The notes: a model not told the origin generated them from the letters alone. Positions 9,801 through 17,681 are shown, counted from the first letter of the stretch. The stretch: DNA of 18,712 nucleotides from Chlamydomonas sphaeroides (GCA_001662425.1 BDDC01001575.1:1-18712); one strand, 5' to 3'. Made by a program: numbers and translations.

Positions 9801-12800
9801 GGCAGGACCCGAAGGGGCCAGGGTATAGGTGTTGCTATCAAACGTGCCGCCCCTGCAGAGGACGACGGGCATGCAGGGCAGGCTTGAGCCCAGCTCAAAA
9901 CGTAGATCGCGACAGTAACCCGCTTGACAACCACTTGCACCGCTGCTTGCGGCTTACCAGTCTATCCGTGTGTAACCGAGGCCAATGTCCATGCCTCCCA
10001 CGGTGTCAATCCAGACATCTCGCACCCAGCTTGGGCCTGTGGGACTCGTTGCCGTACAAGAGCGATGGGATACGCGGTGCAGGGCATGCACCAGCAGCGC
10101 AGCATGGCACAACATCACATGCCAACGATAGGCGCATGCTGGTTAGCAAGCAGGCGTTATGTGCATACGACACGTCACTAGACACGGTGGCCCCTTATTT
10201 TGTGTGCGAGGCACATCATGTAGCACAATCAATGCGCTCAGTCGGCACTCGGCAGGCAACACATCACGCAGCAAAACCACCCCGCCATGCCATGCATGGC
10301 TATCGCTGCATGCGTGATGGCAGGGCGTGGCCGAAGAAATGTAGGCAGATATGCACGGTTGCAGGCATAATGCATGGAAGGCATGGACAAGCACGCAAAT
10401 GGTCTAATGGTCGGCTTCCGACATGCAACGCCATCCCCGAATGCCCCCATCCGCACGCACCGCCGCCAGTCACGGTCCCTCGTCGCTGCAGCACCAGGAG
10501 GCGCCGCTGGCCCATCATGCGCGGGTCAGGGGCGGCTGCACCTGGTAGTATGTACGAAGTGACCCAGACACCGCTGCCGCTGCGCCTGTGCTCGCTCGTC
10601 AGCGGCGAGGGGCACGAGTGGGACCCATCTGCGGCGTACGTGGGCACAAACAAGCAAGCAAGCGGCAAGCGGGCAGATGTGTCGTGCCGACACAAACAGA
10701 TCGTTGATTGGTTGCCCAACGCGACATGGTGTTGCGCGGTGCTGCCCACGCTGCCGCGCAGCAGGAGAAACGTACTCCAATTGATGGCCCGGCAGGGAGC
10801 GGTGCAAATGCCGCAAGTTATGCTGCGCATGCGTTTATGCCAATAAACATGTCATAGCTATCGACGGCTCGCCTGGGTACACGTAGACCATGCGGTACGA
10901 TGCGTTGGTGTAACCTTCAAAGCTGCTGATGTAGGCTTGGCGGCACGTTGGGCCGTCGCCACGACAGCCACCGAACTGCGTACATAAGCACGCCAGCGGC
11001 GGTGGCGCAGTGGTGTCTGGGCGGGCTGCCGGCGGCGGGCTGCCATTGTTGCTAGCTGCTCGGTCGGCGACAGCGGTGTCGCTGCTGCTGCACACAACGC
11101 CCACGGCCTCGTCTGGACCGCAGTCGTGCCGGCCCCAGCCGTTATGGGGGCACTGCGCCAGCCTCGTCTCGTTGCCGACGCAGGACACCTCGTCCAGCAG
11201 CACGGCTGCAGATGACATGCTGTTGCCGAGCGTGGGGCCGAAGGCGCCGCAGCACACAGCCCTGCCGCCCGCCAGGCGGAGCTGGGAGCACGCCACGTGT
11301 GCGGATGCGTCCGTGAACCTGAGGGCGTATGGATGGGCGTTTCCGCGGGGTGCGTAATGGGCCACCCGTTGTGTTCCAGTGTGAGGTACAACATAACCCC
11401 CCCGTTGTGTGCATAGGCGCGGGTGCAGGGCACCCACACATTGGGGGAGCACGCGTTGATGGGAGTTCGTGTTTCTGGGTTTTTGTTGCTAGTTTCGTCA
11501 TACCGAATGGCAAATGAAGTGAGCACATGTGAATCCTCACCTGTCGTCACATACCAGCCCGTACCGGCCGTTGTAGAACACCTGGTAATACACACGACGC
11601 ACACACAGATGGCATTGGGCGGCGCAAGATACTCAGATCCCTCTGTCACAAAAACTCACCTCAAGCCTGCCGGAGGAGGGTGTCGGGCCGCCGACCAGGC
11701 GGAGGTCGCCATCGGCCGGGGGCGGCCGTGGAGCCCGCGGCGGCATCGTGGGCGGCACCGGCGGGGACGGCGGGGCCCTCGCCAGCGGCCCCGACACCTT
11801 GAGACAGCTCGTCGTCCCTGTGACCCGCTGTGTGCTGCCGTCGGGCCCTCCAATGAGGTCGCCCTGGGGGCGGCGCATGAGTGCACGCACGAGCGAGCGA
11901 GTGAGCATACGCCAGCAGCTGATTCGCCACCCTGGACGGGGCAAGCCATTGCACAGCTCACGCGCACGTGCATACGCGAAGCACATACGCGAAGCGATAT
12001 GCAGTGCAGCCCACACACGCCCGTGCGTGAACATCCTCACGCGCCACTCTACCCGGGGCGTGCTGTTCCGCTTATGGGGTTGTGTTATACCTAACACTTG
12101 GACACACACATACCAGCTCATGCGTGCGTGTGTGTGTGCCCTCCCATGATTACATGCGCCTAGCTAGGCCATGACCAGCAAGGCTCACCCGCAGCCAGCA
12201 GTTGGGTGCTGCCGACGATGAGGTTGAGCCGCCGCCTGCCAGCCCCTCCAGGTACACAAACAGCCTGTTACCGGTGTTGAGGTGGCACAGTAAAGAGGGG
12301 GCGAGAGGGCAAGGGGCTCAATCGGTTGTCGGTTAGGCGGCACACAGGAGGGGGATACTCAGTCCGCGTGTTGCAGGCATCAGCATATTTTCAACGATCT
12401 GTGATCGACGTCGATTGACCTCGAAAGTCTTACGTGCAGTCCACTCCGAGGGTGTCGCAGCGCGCTGCACACGCATCGCGGGAGTCCAGCGCGGCCGTCT
12501 CAACATTGGCGCCGCTGACGCTGTAGTCTTGTGTGCACAGGTAGCGCCGCCAGTTGGGGCGCATGGGGCAGGTGATGACGCCGGGCTGAACCCGATTGTA
12601 ACCTTCGCTGCTCGTCAAGGGCCCCGACTTGAGCAGGCACGAGCCTCCGCTGGCAGTGAAGTAGTGGACGAACACACACTGTCCCTCCTCGGTGCACAGC
12701 TCCCGGCACTCTGTGGGGCGTGTAGGCAGCCCGAATGAACTAGCCATCCATCCGACGTCACATTGGACGTTCCTGACGATGCGGTGAGGGGCCATTGTGC

Positions 12801-15800
12801 GTCCTCCGTCCTGACTAGCTAGCCAGATTACTGTCAGTGATGACATCAGTGTACACATGCCTCGTATAGTTGCCGATATCGTCGATGTATGGAGGCCACC
12901 CCGTTAACTTATCGATGCATCAGTATGTTCACGCATTGCGTGCGTGATTATTATGGCTGCACATTCACACGCACGCGGAGCCCTTGATGCAACAGCCGGC
13001 AGCAGACGTCACGCGGGTGGGGTTGCCTCGCTCACCACGTGCCTGCTTCGCTGCAGATAGAATTTGCGTATGCCGGGGTAGCGGGTGCCTGCACCCGCAA
13101 ACCCCGCATGAGCGGGCTCCGTGCCATATGCTACGTAACGAGACACCAAGCGTGCATGCGGGTGCTGTGGGACATGCAGGTGGAGACGGCTAGCTCGCAT
13201 TCTGTAGTGTTCGGCGGGCACCATTCGCCGTAAAGCCCCCTCGCTCCCACCACAGGAGCGCGGACGCACCTTCCAGGCTGTGGCCCTCGAACCTGGCCAC
13301 GAGGTCGCCTCGCATCTCCACTTCCTCTGTGCAGAAGACGCTGCTTGGCGAGGGGCGAGGGGGTGCGCGCGGGCTGCCTGCGCATGCGGAGAAGACGTCA
13401 CAACAAGCAGCTGCTGCTGTCAAATCGATGGCATCTATGGAGTCTCAATCGACGCGGTTGGGTTGAATCATATGTGACTTATCACGAGCAGCATACGAGC
13501 ATGGTACGATACACGGGCTGGCGACGAGTGCCTGGACATGCATGAGTAGCTTTTGCGACCCGGCAAATGATGTATGAAGCTCAGGTAAGTCTGTACCCGC
13601 AGCATAGCAAGCGACCAACACACCATCCCACATGCACACACACACCCATGTGCGCATCGGCTGAAGGCACCGCCCAAGTGTAACATGTATGGTACACAAT
13701 GATACACACCGACACACACTGACACATGGCCATGCAACCGGCCTCACCCACCCGGTGGAGAAGGTGGGACCAGCGGCACCAGGGGTGGAATCGGCGGTGG
13801 TGGAGGGCTGGGGGGCGGCTGGGGCGGTCCGGGCGGCAGGGGTGGCGGGCTGGGCGGCGCCGGCGGGCTCGGCACTGCGTGGGGCGGTCGGAAGCAACAG
13901 CGCAAGGGCAGCTGACGACGTTGTCAGGACCAGCCGCCAACAAAACAAATACTTTTGTAAGGTGTTCAATCAAAGACCTATTTATAAGGTCAACATGATA
14001 TTCAACGATTGATCGGTAGGTACTGCTGGTGTAGCGGTGGGGCAGGAAAGGCCATGCTTCCTGGAGGGCGAACCAGGGTGCAACAAAAAGAGACCTTCAG
14101 AGGAGCTAGAGATAGCTTGTCAGCCTGTCCAGCCCGCTTGCTTGCCTCCCAGTTGTCTTGGGGCCAGGTCAAGGGTGCGCCCGGGTCTATCTGGGAGAGC
14201 TCACGTTCGGCGCCACGGCTCGCTGAGCCCGGCCACCCTGACTACCCTGACCCCCAGCCACGCCGGCCGACTTGTTGCATTGCAGGGAGTATGTACATAC
14301 GGCACACCGCCGGGACTTGCACATTGAGCCTGCCTCGCTCCCAGCTAAATATACTATATGCGCATTACCATGCATCGCCATACGTGTACCGGTACTGCGT
14401 ACACTCAGGTGGCACATCAGGACACCACACACCGCACCTGCCTCCCAGCTGATCGCCAGCTCCAGCGCCACCACTGCTGCTGCTGCTGGGGGGCCCGACG
14501 GTGGGCTGAAGGCGTACGACCCCACATAGCTTGACGACCCGGGCGCACACGCGCCTGCCGCCCTGACCGTGCCGCTAATCATCCGGCTGGCACGCAGCAC
14601 GACAGCGCCGTTAAGCGTGACCGTCAGCGTCATCATGAATGCCGGCGCAGGGTAGTCCTCGTACGGCGCGGCACAGGCATGGTACATGGTCACATCGGGT
14701 TGAGCAGTCGCTCCGGGGGCCCCCAGCGCTGTCGCGGCCTCCCAGTACACGCGCTCTCCGTTGACGCTGGTGCCGTAGTTGTCACCGCCAAAGCGCCAGC
14801 CCCTGGCCGACGTGGATGAGTAGTCCAGCCGCGCCGTGGAGCCGGGCTCGGCATCCGGCGGGGTCCATTGCACGACAATGTCCAGGTCGTACGCTGCCGC
14901 GGGCAGAGGTTGGGTGGGGTGTGGCAGAGCGGGGGTTGGCAAGCACGCGTGAATGGCATGACCAGGTCCGGGTCGTACACTGCGTGGGGTCAGGATTGGG
15001 TACGTGGATGGGGTGGCTTGGGTGTTTCTCTGGATGGCGGTGAGCAAGGGATTTAAAAGGCTGGGGTCTGGAGCATGCATTTGGGTGCTGGGATGCATAC
15101 AAGTAGGCGGGTGCACCGCAGAACTGATAGCACGGAAGCCAGGCCAACACCAGCAGTGGAGGTGGGGGCAGAAGTGGCAAGGTTGTGGGGGCTGGTGTGT
15201 GTGGCGCGGGGACCTAGATTGGGTTCCACAAACGGGAGCAAGGGCATCGAGGGGTCGTCCACTGCACTGACCGGCGAGTCCAGGTCGCCGGGGGCTTCGG
15301 TGGGATCTGGGCTTGTAAGTGAAGAGATTTTGGGGTGAAGCAATAATGGGTGTTTTTGATTGGGTGCGTGGGTGGCGGCGGGGGATGCTGCATACGTGCG
15401 GCAGCGCGCGGGGGTGTATGCACCCGTGCGTGCCGTGGTGTAGGTGTGGGTCCCGGTACCGCGAGCACAGACGAGCGGGTGCATGCGAGCAGGTGGTCAC
15501 AGCTGCATACCTCAGGACATACCCCGGATCCTAGCCCATCCATCCCTACCAGCGGCAGTCACCACGGGGAGCACGTACGACAGGAGGTGCAGTTAGCGGG
15601 GGTGCGGCTCGCCTACCTGGTGCAGCAGCGAGAGCCTCTGCCGGCGCAAATGGGCGTGGAGGGAGGCAAGGGAAGCAGTTGGGTGGGTTATGAAGCAGCT
15701 TGCCAAGAGCTGCATGCCGCGAGACGCACGTGAGGCGTTTGACACAGCAGCGATCGACACACCGCAGTGCGGGTTGAAAACCGGTTGCGCCGCGCCGACA

Positions 15801-16095
15801 TGCATGCTTTTCGATCGTGTAATGCTGCGTGCTACTTGTGCAAATGCCTATGCATCGCAACGTCCGGGCTCTCTTGGTTCAACATTTCATACTGCAGGCC
15901 GAGAGGGACCTCGACAACAGAAGCAGGTTGTTCATTTTATATCGCTGAAGTGTTGCCAGTTCGCACTTGGCTGCGCTGACTGGTGGCCGGTGAGCACTTC
16001 ATCCCAGCAGCGTTGTGTGAGGAGCGCGACGAGCTGCACCACGTACCTGCTGTACAGAGGGTTAACGCTGCCAGCAGCCAGTAGAGAACAGGCAT
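184..16095 (-). CDS. Giant modular surface receptor/adhesin, 34 exons, 3' end outside window
   Basis: Predicted secreted and membrane-anchored protein of at least 2,881 residues. Exons (start-end, minus strand): 16095-16047, 15637-15617, 14893-14438, 13874-13752, 13326-13270, 12830-12434, 12264-12189, 11863-11660, 11581-11541, 11318-10873, 10628-10542, 10036-9958, 9852-9404, 9220-8839, 8643-8226, 8112-7968, 7822-7541, 7414-6998, 6919-6857, 6717-6374, 6227-6077, 5987-5727, 5559-5279, 5027-4899, 4742-4608, 4499-4028, 3928-2826, 2534-2129, 2000-1750, 1655-1349, 1169-1130, 1041-646, 488-335, 204-184. Every junction keeps phase, and 31 of 33 introns are GT-AG, often with GTGAGT, GTGCGT or GTAAGT donors. 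Intron phases are 17 phase 1, 10 phase 0 and 6 phase 2. Domain order: signal peptide, beta domain, Pro-rich, PAN-PAN, Pro-rich, SRCR, duplicated module, Pro-rich, Pmp beta-helix, stalk, Cys-rich, transmembrane. Ligand and function are unknown. The least certain joins are exons 2, 4-5 and 24-25, and the last microexon. Confidence 0.85.
646..1655 (-). other. Cysteine-rich juxtamembrane block with poly-Ser tract (exons 30-32, residues 2576-2822)
   Basis: Exon 30 carries VGCSECP and SCLACPFRATCPGG, then PEPG at its end. Exon 31 (40 bases) gives GYWHSGLDVTLLH and exon 32 starts RCPQAPACGDP. The order C..C, C..CP..C.GG, GYWHS, CP..AC.G, CQ, and finally CGEGYTGNLCAACLPGFY recalls cysteine-rich modules that precede membrane regions in algal and other protist surface proteins. 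The exon 30-31 join uses a GC donor (CCAG|GCAAGC), and the reconstructed PEPGYWHS supports it. Exon 32 also carries a run of 12 serines coded by a CTG/CAG microsatellite. It ends at a GTATGT donor in phase 2. Confidence 0.85.
808..840 (+). repeat. (CTG)11 trinucleotide microsatellite inside exon 32
   Basis: Eleven perfect CTG units on the plus strand, with interrupted CTG/TTG units to about 870. On the coding strand they read AGC and give 12 consecutive serines between GTT and LAGC. The tract lies between cysteine motifs of the juxtamembrane block, so length changes would alter a flexible linker without shifting frame. Confidence 0.95.
1750..2534 (-). other. Beta-rich stalk after the helix (exons 28-29, residues 2357-2575)
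   Basis: Exon 28 contains FVEVPPAFMQLTDTSTDATS and RPGAPFALAVRLYTGMRQPT, then joins exon 29 (DMLPWLVTLAVAP). The PG-x-PF-x-L-x-V-x-L...Q pattern looks like the Ig/filamin-like strand units that follow Pmp repeats in similar algal proteins, as far as I remember them. Exon 29 ends with WTGNYTLKFTPHTAEPMSSGGYT, again a beta-sandwich-like C-terminal strand. The joins are phase 0 into exon 28, phase 1 between exons 28 and 29, and phase 0 out. The donors are GTACGT and GTAAGC. Intron 27 (291 bases, 2825-2535) shows no further coding. Confidence 0.75.
5653..5711. repeat. Hairpin-forming inverted repeat in intron 22
   Basis: GTATCTATC (5653-5661) is the reverse complement of GATAGATAC (5698-5706). 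ACCTC (5680-5684) pairs with GAGGT (5691-5695) around a six-base loop. The element is AT-rich against the GC-rich background and lies just inside the donor side of intron 22 (5726-5560). Confidence 0.6.
7847..7892. repeat. Two tandem 23-base units in intron 16
   Basis: The units at 7847-7869 and 7870-7892 begin GGGCGTGCAGTTG and differ at two positions. They lie near the acceptor end of intron 16 (7967-7823). Upstream is GGGTTGGGGTTAG, which only loosely resembles a telomere motif. No function is apparent. Confidence 0.7.
8839..9220 (-). other. Proline-rich spacer 3 and beta-helix N-cap (exon 14, residues 829-955)
   Basis: The exon begins AATAEVMPPPPVLPPS and continues with proline repeats (PPPGAPQPPPQPPS). 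This third wall-type spacer separates the receptor-like N-terminal half from the repeat region. The second half is strand-rich with SSNASVAEASLSC and the start of a ladder of short beta strands (RLRLVDSVVEGC), typical of the first turns of a right-handed beta-helix. The donor is GTGCGT in phase 2, joining exon 15 as VECRSCEEVEL. Confidence 0.8.
9404..10993 (-). other. Two related unassigned extracellular modules (late exon 10 to exon 13)
   Basis: Two stretches share a pattern: NASYRMVYVYPDG (exons 10-11 junction) and NATYQLVYAFADG (exon 13), each followed by a SxPS/SFPSLL-like strand. The DG of the first copy appears only after splicing out a GC-AG intron at 10872-10629. Between the copies lies DVWIDTVGG...IDWGGTFDSN (exons 12-13). 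The second copy is followed by a strand-rich stretch ending at DTTSRDVW. Predicted character is beta-rich, extracellular and N-glycosylated (several NAS/NAT sequons). I recognise no Pfam family. Exons 11 (87 bases) and 12 (79 bases) have no ATG and are easily missed. Intron 11 (505 bases, 10541-10037) holds nothing else I can support. Confidence 0.7.
10873..11719 (-). other. SRCR domain, group A-like (exons 8-10, residues 447-551)
   Basis: Scavenger receptor cysteine-rich domain, an extracellular ligand-binding fold. It starts at LRLVGG near the end of exon 8, continues through GRLE-VFYNGRYGLVCDD (exon 9, only 41 bases), then RFTDASAHVACSQLRLAGG and on to VGVVC551 in exon 10. The six canonical group A cysteines are C472, C485, C521, C531, C541 and C551. 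An extra CC pair (497-498) follows the first disulfide region. The coding is split by two introns, as in group A rather than group B genes. After the domain come a Ser/Pro linker and a short cysteine cluster (CLCTQFGGCRGDGPTC). SRCR proteins are known in Chlamydomonas; the ligand is unknown. Confidence 0.93.
11660..12830 (-). other. Tandem PAN/apple domains (exons 6-8, residues 259-413)
   Basis: PAN/apple domains are disulfide-bonded modules that bind proteins or carbohydrates outside the cell. Two copies are visible, each with six cysteines in matching order. Copy 1 has C259, C277, C281, C287, C300 and C323. Copy 2 has C334, C356, C360, C367, C390 and C413. Both contain the C-x3-C-x5/6-C core, and both have a 22-residue gap before the last cysteine (GPLTSSEGYNRVQPGVITC in copy 1, GGPDGSTQRVTGTTSC in copy 2). 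Copy 2 is split over exons 6, 7 and 8, and only the proposed joins restore its six cysteines, which strongly supports the model. The C-terminal part of exon 8 is a second proline-rich spacer (PPSPPVPPTMPPRAPRPPP) and the start of the SRCR domain. Intron 7 (12188-11864) contains a 13-base tandem duplication. Confidence 0.88.
11971..11996. repeat. 13-base tandem duplication in intron 7
   Basis: CATACGCGAAGC occurs at 11971-11982 and again at 11984-11995, separated by one base. It is in intron 7 (12188-11864, 325 bases), which otherwise shows no coding pattern. Confidence 0.7.
13270..13326 (-). other. Short linker exon 5 (residues 217-235)
   Basis: A 57-base exon that starts after a GCACAG acceptor and ends at a strong GTGCGT donor. 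It encodes EEVEMRGDLVARFEGHSLE and is phase 1 at both ends, so it could be skipped without a frame shift. It joins exon 6 to give the beta-strand-like HSLEVIWLASQDGG before the first PAN domain. No family is recognised. The same frame stays open downstream through GASALLWWERGG before reaching a stop, so a longer alternative exon cannot be excluded. Confidence 0.6.
13327..13751 (-). other. Intron 4 with CA-rich stretches
   Basis: 425-base intron between the proline-rich exon 4 and exon 5. On the plus strand it has CA-rich segments around 13631-13648 and 13693-13726. No further exon in phase is supported. The neighbouring intron 5 (13269-12831, 439 bases) likewise shows nothing that I can support. 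Confidence 0.55.
13752..13874 (-). other. Proline-rich spacer 1 (exon 4, residues 176-216)
   Basis: Read in the frame set by exon 3, this 123-base exon is almost only proline and serine with small hydrophobics, including PPSPPPLPP and PPPSPPPPP. Such stretches are typical of volvocine cell-wall and extracellular proteins, where they are often hydroxylated and arabinosylated. The other two frames are open too and give Ala/Thr-rich or Arg/His-rich peptides. The proline frame is preferred because it alone is in phase with both neighbours and has a good acceptor (CCCCACGCAG). The donor is GTGGGT. An overlapping GTGAGG four bases downstream would break the phase to exon 5. Confidence 0.75.
13875..14437 (-). 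other. Intron 3 (563 bases), no feature seen
   Basis: Lies between the N-terminal beta domain and the first proline-rich exon. The exon 3 frame stays open for over 200 bases into it, but the peptide has no recognisable pattern. The intron contains an AT-rich patch at about 13945-14010 near its acceptor end. Confidence 0.55.
14438..14893 (-). other. N-terminal beta-rich domain, family not assigned (exon 3, residues 24-175)
   Basis: A single 456-base exon between a polypyrimidine CAG acceptor and a GTGCGG donor. It begins with YDLDIVVQWTPPD and later has GWRFGGDNYGTSVNGERVYW, then alternating hydrophobic strands such as MMTLTVTLNGAVVL. The opening 'DLDI..QW' strand and the later GGDN...NGERVYW resemble the layout of DUF2135/YfaP-like beta-sandwiches, but this is a by-eye resemblance only. 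The exon directly follows the secretory leader, so the domain would be the most distal extracellular part. It leads into the proline-rich spacer of exon 4. Confidence 0.6.
14894..15616 (-). other. Intron 2 (723 bases), pyrimidine-rich on the sense strand
   Basis: Longest intron in the gene. The sense strand is rich in C and T with many CACCC-like runs, ending in a good acceptor, CTGCCCGCGGCAG. It is largely open on the sense strand, but the peptide is low complexity (Pro, His, Thr) and without domain signal, so it is treated as intron. An additional small exon here cannot be excluded. Confidence 0.55.
15617..16095 (-). other. Signal-peptide exon 1 and 21-base exon 2 (residues 1-23)
   Basis: The start codon at 16095-16093 opens a short hydrophobic leader, MPVLYWLLAALTLCTA, that looks like a classical secretory signal peptide. 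Its -3 position is a purine. Exon 1 ends at 16047 in phase 1 before a GTACGT donor. Exon 2 (15637-15617) is only 21 bases, flanked by a CAG acceptor and a GTAGGC donor. It encodes EALAAAP and carries phase 1 on to exon 3. Intron 1 (409 bases, 16046-15638) shows no further coding sequence that I can support. The in-frame upstream sequence lacks a better leader, so this start was chosen. Exon 2 rests only on splice motifs and phase. Confidence 0.7.
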
Positions 16096-16153
16096 CGCAA
16101 ATACAATGGCCGTAACGGCGGTCGCCTGCTCGTCGCCTACAGTACGTGCGCCG

Positions 16154-16163
16154 CCTTTATTTG
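16154..16163 (-). promoter_or_regulatory. TATA-like box upstream of the giant gene
   Basis: CAAATAAAGG on the minus strand, about 60 bases before the proposed start codon at 16095. It is one of few AT-rich spots in this GC-rich flank and is followed by no upstream ATG before the proposed start. Position and composition fit a weak TATA element with a short 5' leader; there is no direct evidence of transcription start. Confidence 0.4.
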
Positions 16164-16917
16164 ATTGCCTGCGGCAGCACAACGTCACGTCTCGCCATGC
16201 GATTTTAGGGGCAGTGTGGGGCGCAACACCGAACGTCATGGACATATCGGCATGCGTACTGCTGTGCGTGCACCTTACCCGCCCGCCCCCTCTCCCCCCT
16301 GCTCTACACCCTCCTTCCCCCACCTGCCTCCACCCTGCCTTCCGCTTTCACCCGCCATCCTATCCACCGCTGCCCCCGTCCGTCCCGGCAACCACGCGCA
16401 CACAGTCTGATATCTCAACTTGCCCACCGCCGCCGACCCCGCGCATCCCAGGAGGCGTCGCATTCCCCCTGGTGCATCCTTCGTCTCGGACAGGGCAAGC
16501 GCACGACGCTTTCAGACATATCTCCGCGCTTTCCAACCCAGCGGTGGGCGCGGTTAAGCTGCGTGCCGGGTTGGGATTGCTCTAACCCAGGTAGGTCGCA
16601 ATGACCACAAGCGGCCGGGGGGCGTGGGTGCCCCAACGGGTTGGGCTGCTGGTTGCGAGTGTACGCGACGGCATGCCCATTGCTCCATTCCAGGCGCCGG
16701 GGGCCGGCGATGTGCGCGCCTGGGGCACCGTGGGGAGTGCACCCTGACGAGCTGCAGCCTGTGTTGCGTAGTAACCGCCGTGGCCGCCGACGGCCGCTCG
16801 CTGTATTGCGCATAGCGGGAGCATGTATAGCACGCAACAGGCTTGGCGGGCGGCATGTGAGCTGGTGAGGCCCTGTTGAAGTTGATGTCCGAGCGACGCC
16901 CTCCGACAGAAAAAGCG
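16164..16917. other. Upstream flank of the giant gene, non-coding
   Basis: Contains a C/T-rich tract on the plus strand (about 16268-16345), about 110-190 bases upstream of the TATA-like box. Open frames in this stretch are compositionally arbitrary and contain no domain pattern. I see no gene here. Confidence 0.55.
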
Positions 16918-17060
16918 TGGTACGGACGCTGGGATGCGGCGTTGTAGTCTGGCACGGACGCTGGGACGCGGCGCTGCAGCTTGGCACGGACGCTGGGATG
17001 CGGCGCGCGCGTCAGCCTGGCACGGACGCCGGCATGCGGTGCTGGTGTCTGGCGCGGCCT
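16918..17060. repeat. Minisatellite, 32-base unit, four copies plus a degenerate fifth
   Basis: Units start at 16918, 16950, 16982 and 17018, each with the core TGGCACGGACGCTGGGATGC (small substitutions). Lengths are 32, 32, 36 and 32 bases. A degenerate unit (TGGCGCGGCC) begins at 17050. The repeat makes both strands appear open in several frames, but the resulting peptides are repeat artefacts. It lies about 0.8 kb upstream of the giant gene's start codon, between it and the retroelement. Confidence 0.85.
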
Positions 17061-17079
17061 CAGCTGTGTGGCTCTGGTC

Positions 17080-17104
17080 TTCGGCAGCAGCAGTTGCTGC
17101 CGAA
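17080..17104. repeat. Perfect 10-base stem with five-base loop
   Basis: TTCGGCAGCA (17080-17089) and TGCTGCCGAA (17095-17104) are exact reverse complements around GCAGT. No T- or A-run follows, so a bacterial-type terminator is not implied. A diverged copy of the flanking GTGGCTCTGGTCTT lies about 75 bases further right. Confidence 0.6.
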
Positions 17105-17348
17105 AGGGTTAGCGGTGCTTCACCGCCGGGGTCGCGTGGCTCTAGTGGCTCTGGTCTTTGGCTGGCAGTGCTGCGCCTCGCTCGCTCGCGGTGTGCGGCT
17201 CTCGCGCGCCTTCTACAGCGGCATGTGGTGCCGTTGGAGCTTGCGACGCTGTAGTTGTGTGGCGCCGCCAACCTTAGGCGACAGCCAAATGGGGGCGGGG
17301 TGGTTCATTACCCCTCTCACCCCACCACGCCCCGGGCGGGGGACAGGA

Positions 17349-17681
17349 ATTTCTACTTCTACTTGTGTGGCGCCTTTGCGGTACGAGCCAGCGAGGGGCG
17401 AGGGGCGCTGCTCTGCTTATGCGGCCCGACTGGCATTGGCGCAGGGGCAGGGTCCGGTGTGGGGGCTACTGCGGTGGCCAGCGGCGCAAGCATGACGGGG
17501 CATGTGTTCTTCTGGAGTGGGCTCGCGATCACATCAAACCCCTGGCAGCCCCTCGATGCTCCTGCTTTTCCCTGCTTTCCCCCCGCTTGCCTGCCCCTAC
17601 CCTGCTGCCCCTACCAGCCCTCGCCTCCCCCACGCCCGCGGCCCTCAGCTCCCGCACACCGGCTGAAATAGAAGTAGAAAT
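17349..17681. repeat. Inverted 13-base repeats flanking ~300 bases beside the retroelement 3' end
   Basis: ATTTCTACTTCTA at 17349-17361 and its exact reverse complement TAGAAGTAGAAAT at 17669-17681. They bound a C/G-rich segment with no convincing coding capacity, just downstream of the retroelement stop codon. They could be terminal repeats of a small non-autonomous element or parts of the retroelement's 3' region. No target-site duplication was recognised. Confidence 0.5.

Noticed and set aside
9884..10846. Plus-strand 320-residue frame, the longest on that strand
   Set aside because: It runs opposite exons 11-12 and introns 10-12, has no recognisable motif, and conflicts with well-supported minus-strand exons.
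13581..13973. Arg/His-rich and Ala/Thr-rich readings of exon 4
   Set aside because: Only the third frame gives PPSPPP repeats and keeps phase with exons 3 and 5.
16582..17495. Open frames on both strands across the upstream region
   Set aside because: They are caused largely by the 32-base minisatellite and GC-rich composition; no start context, domain or splice partner was seen.
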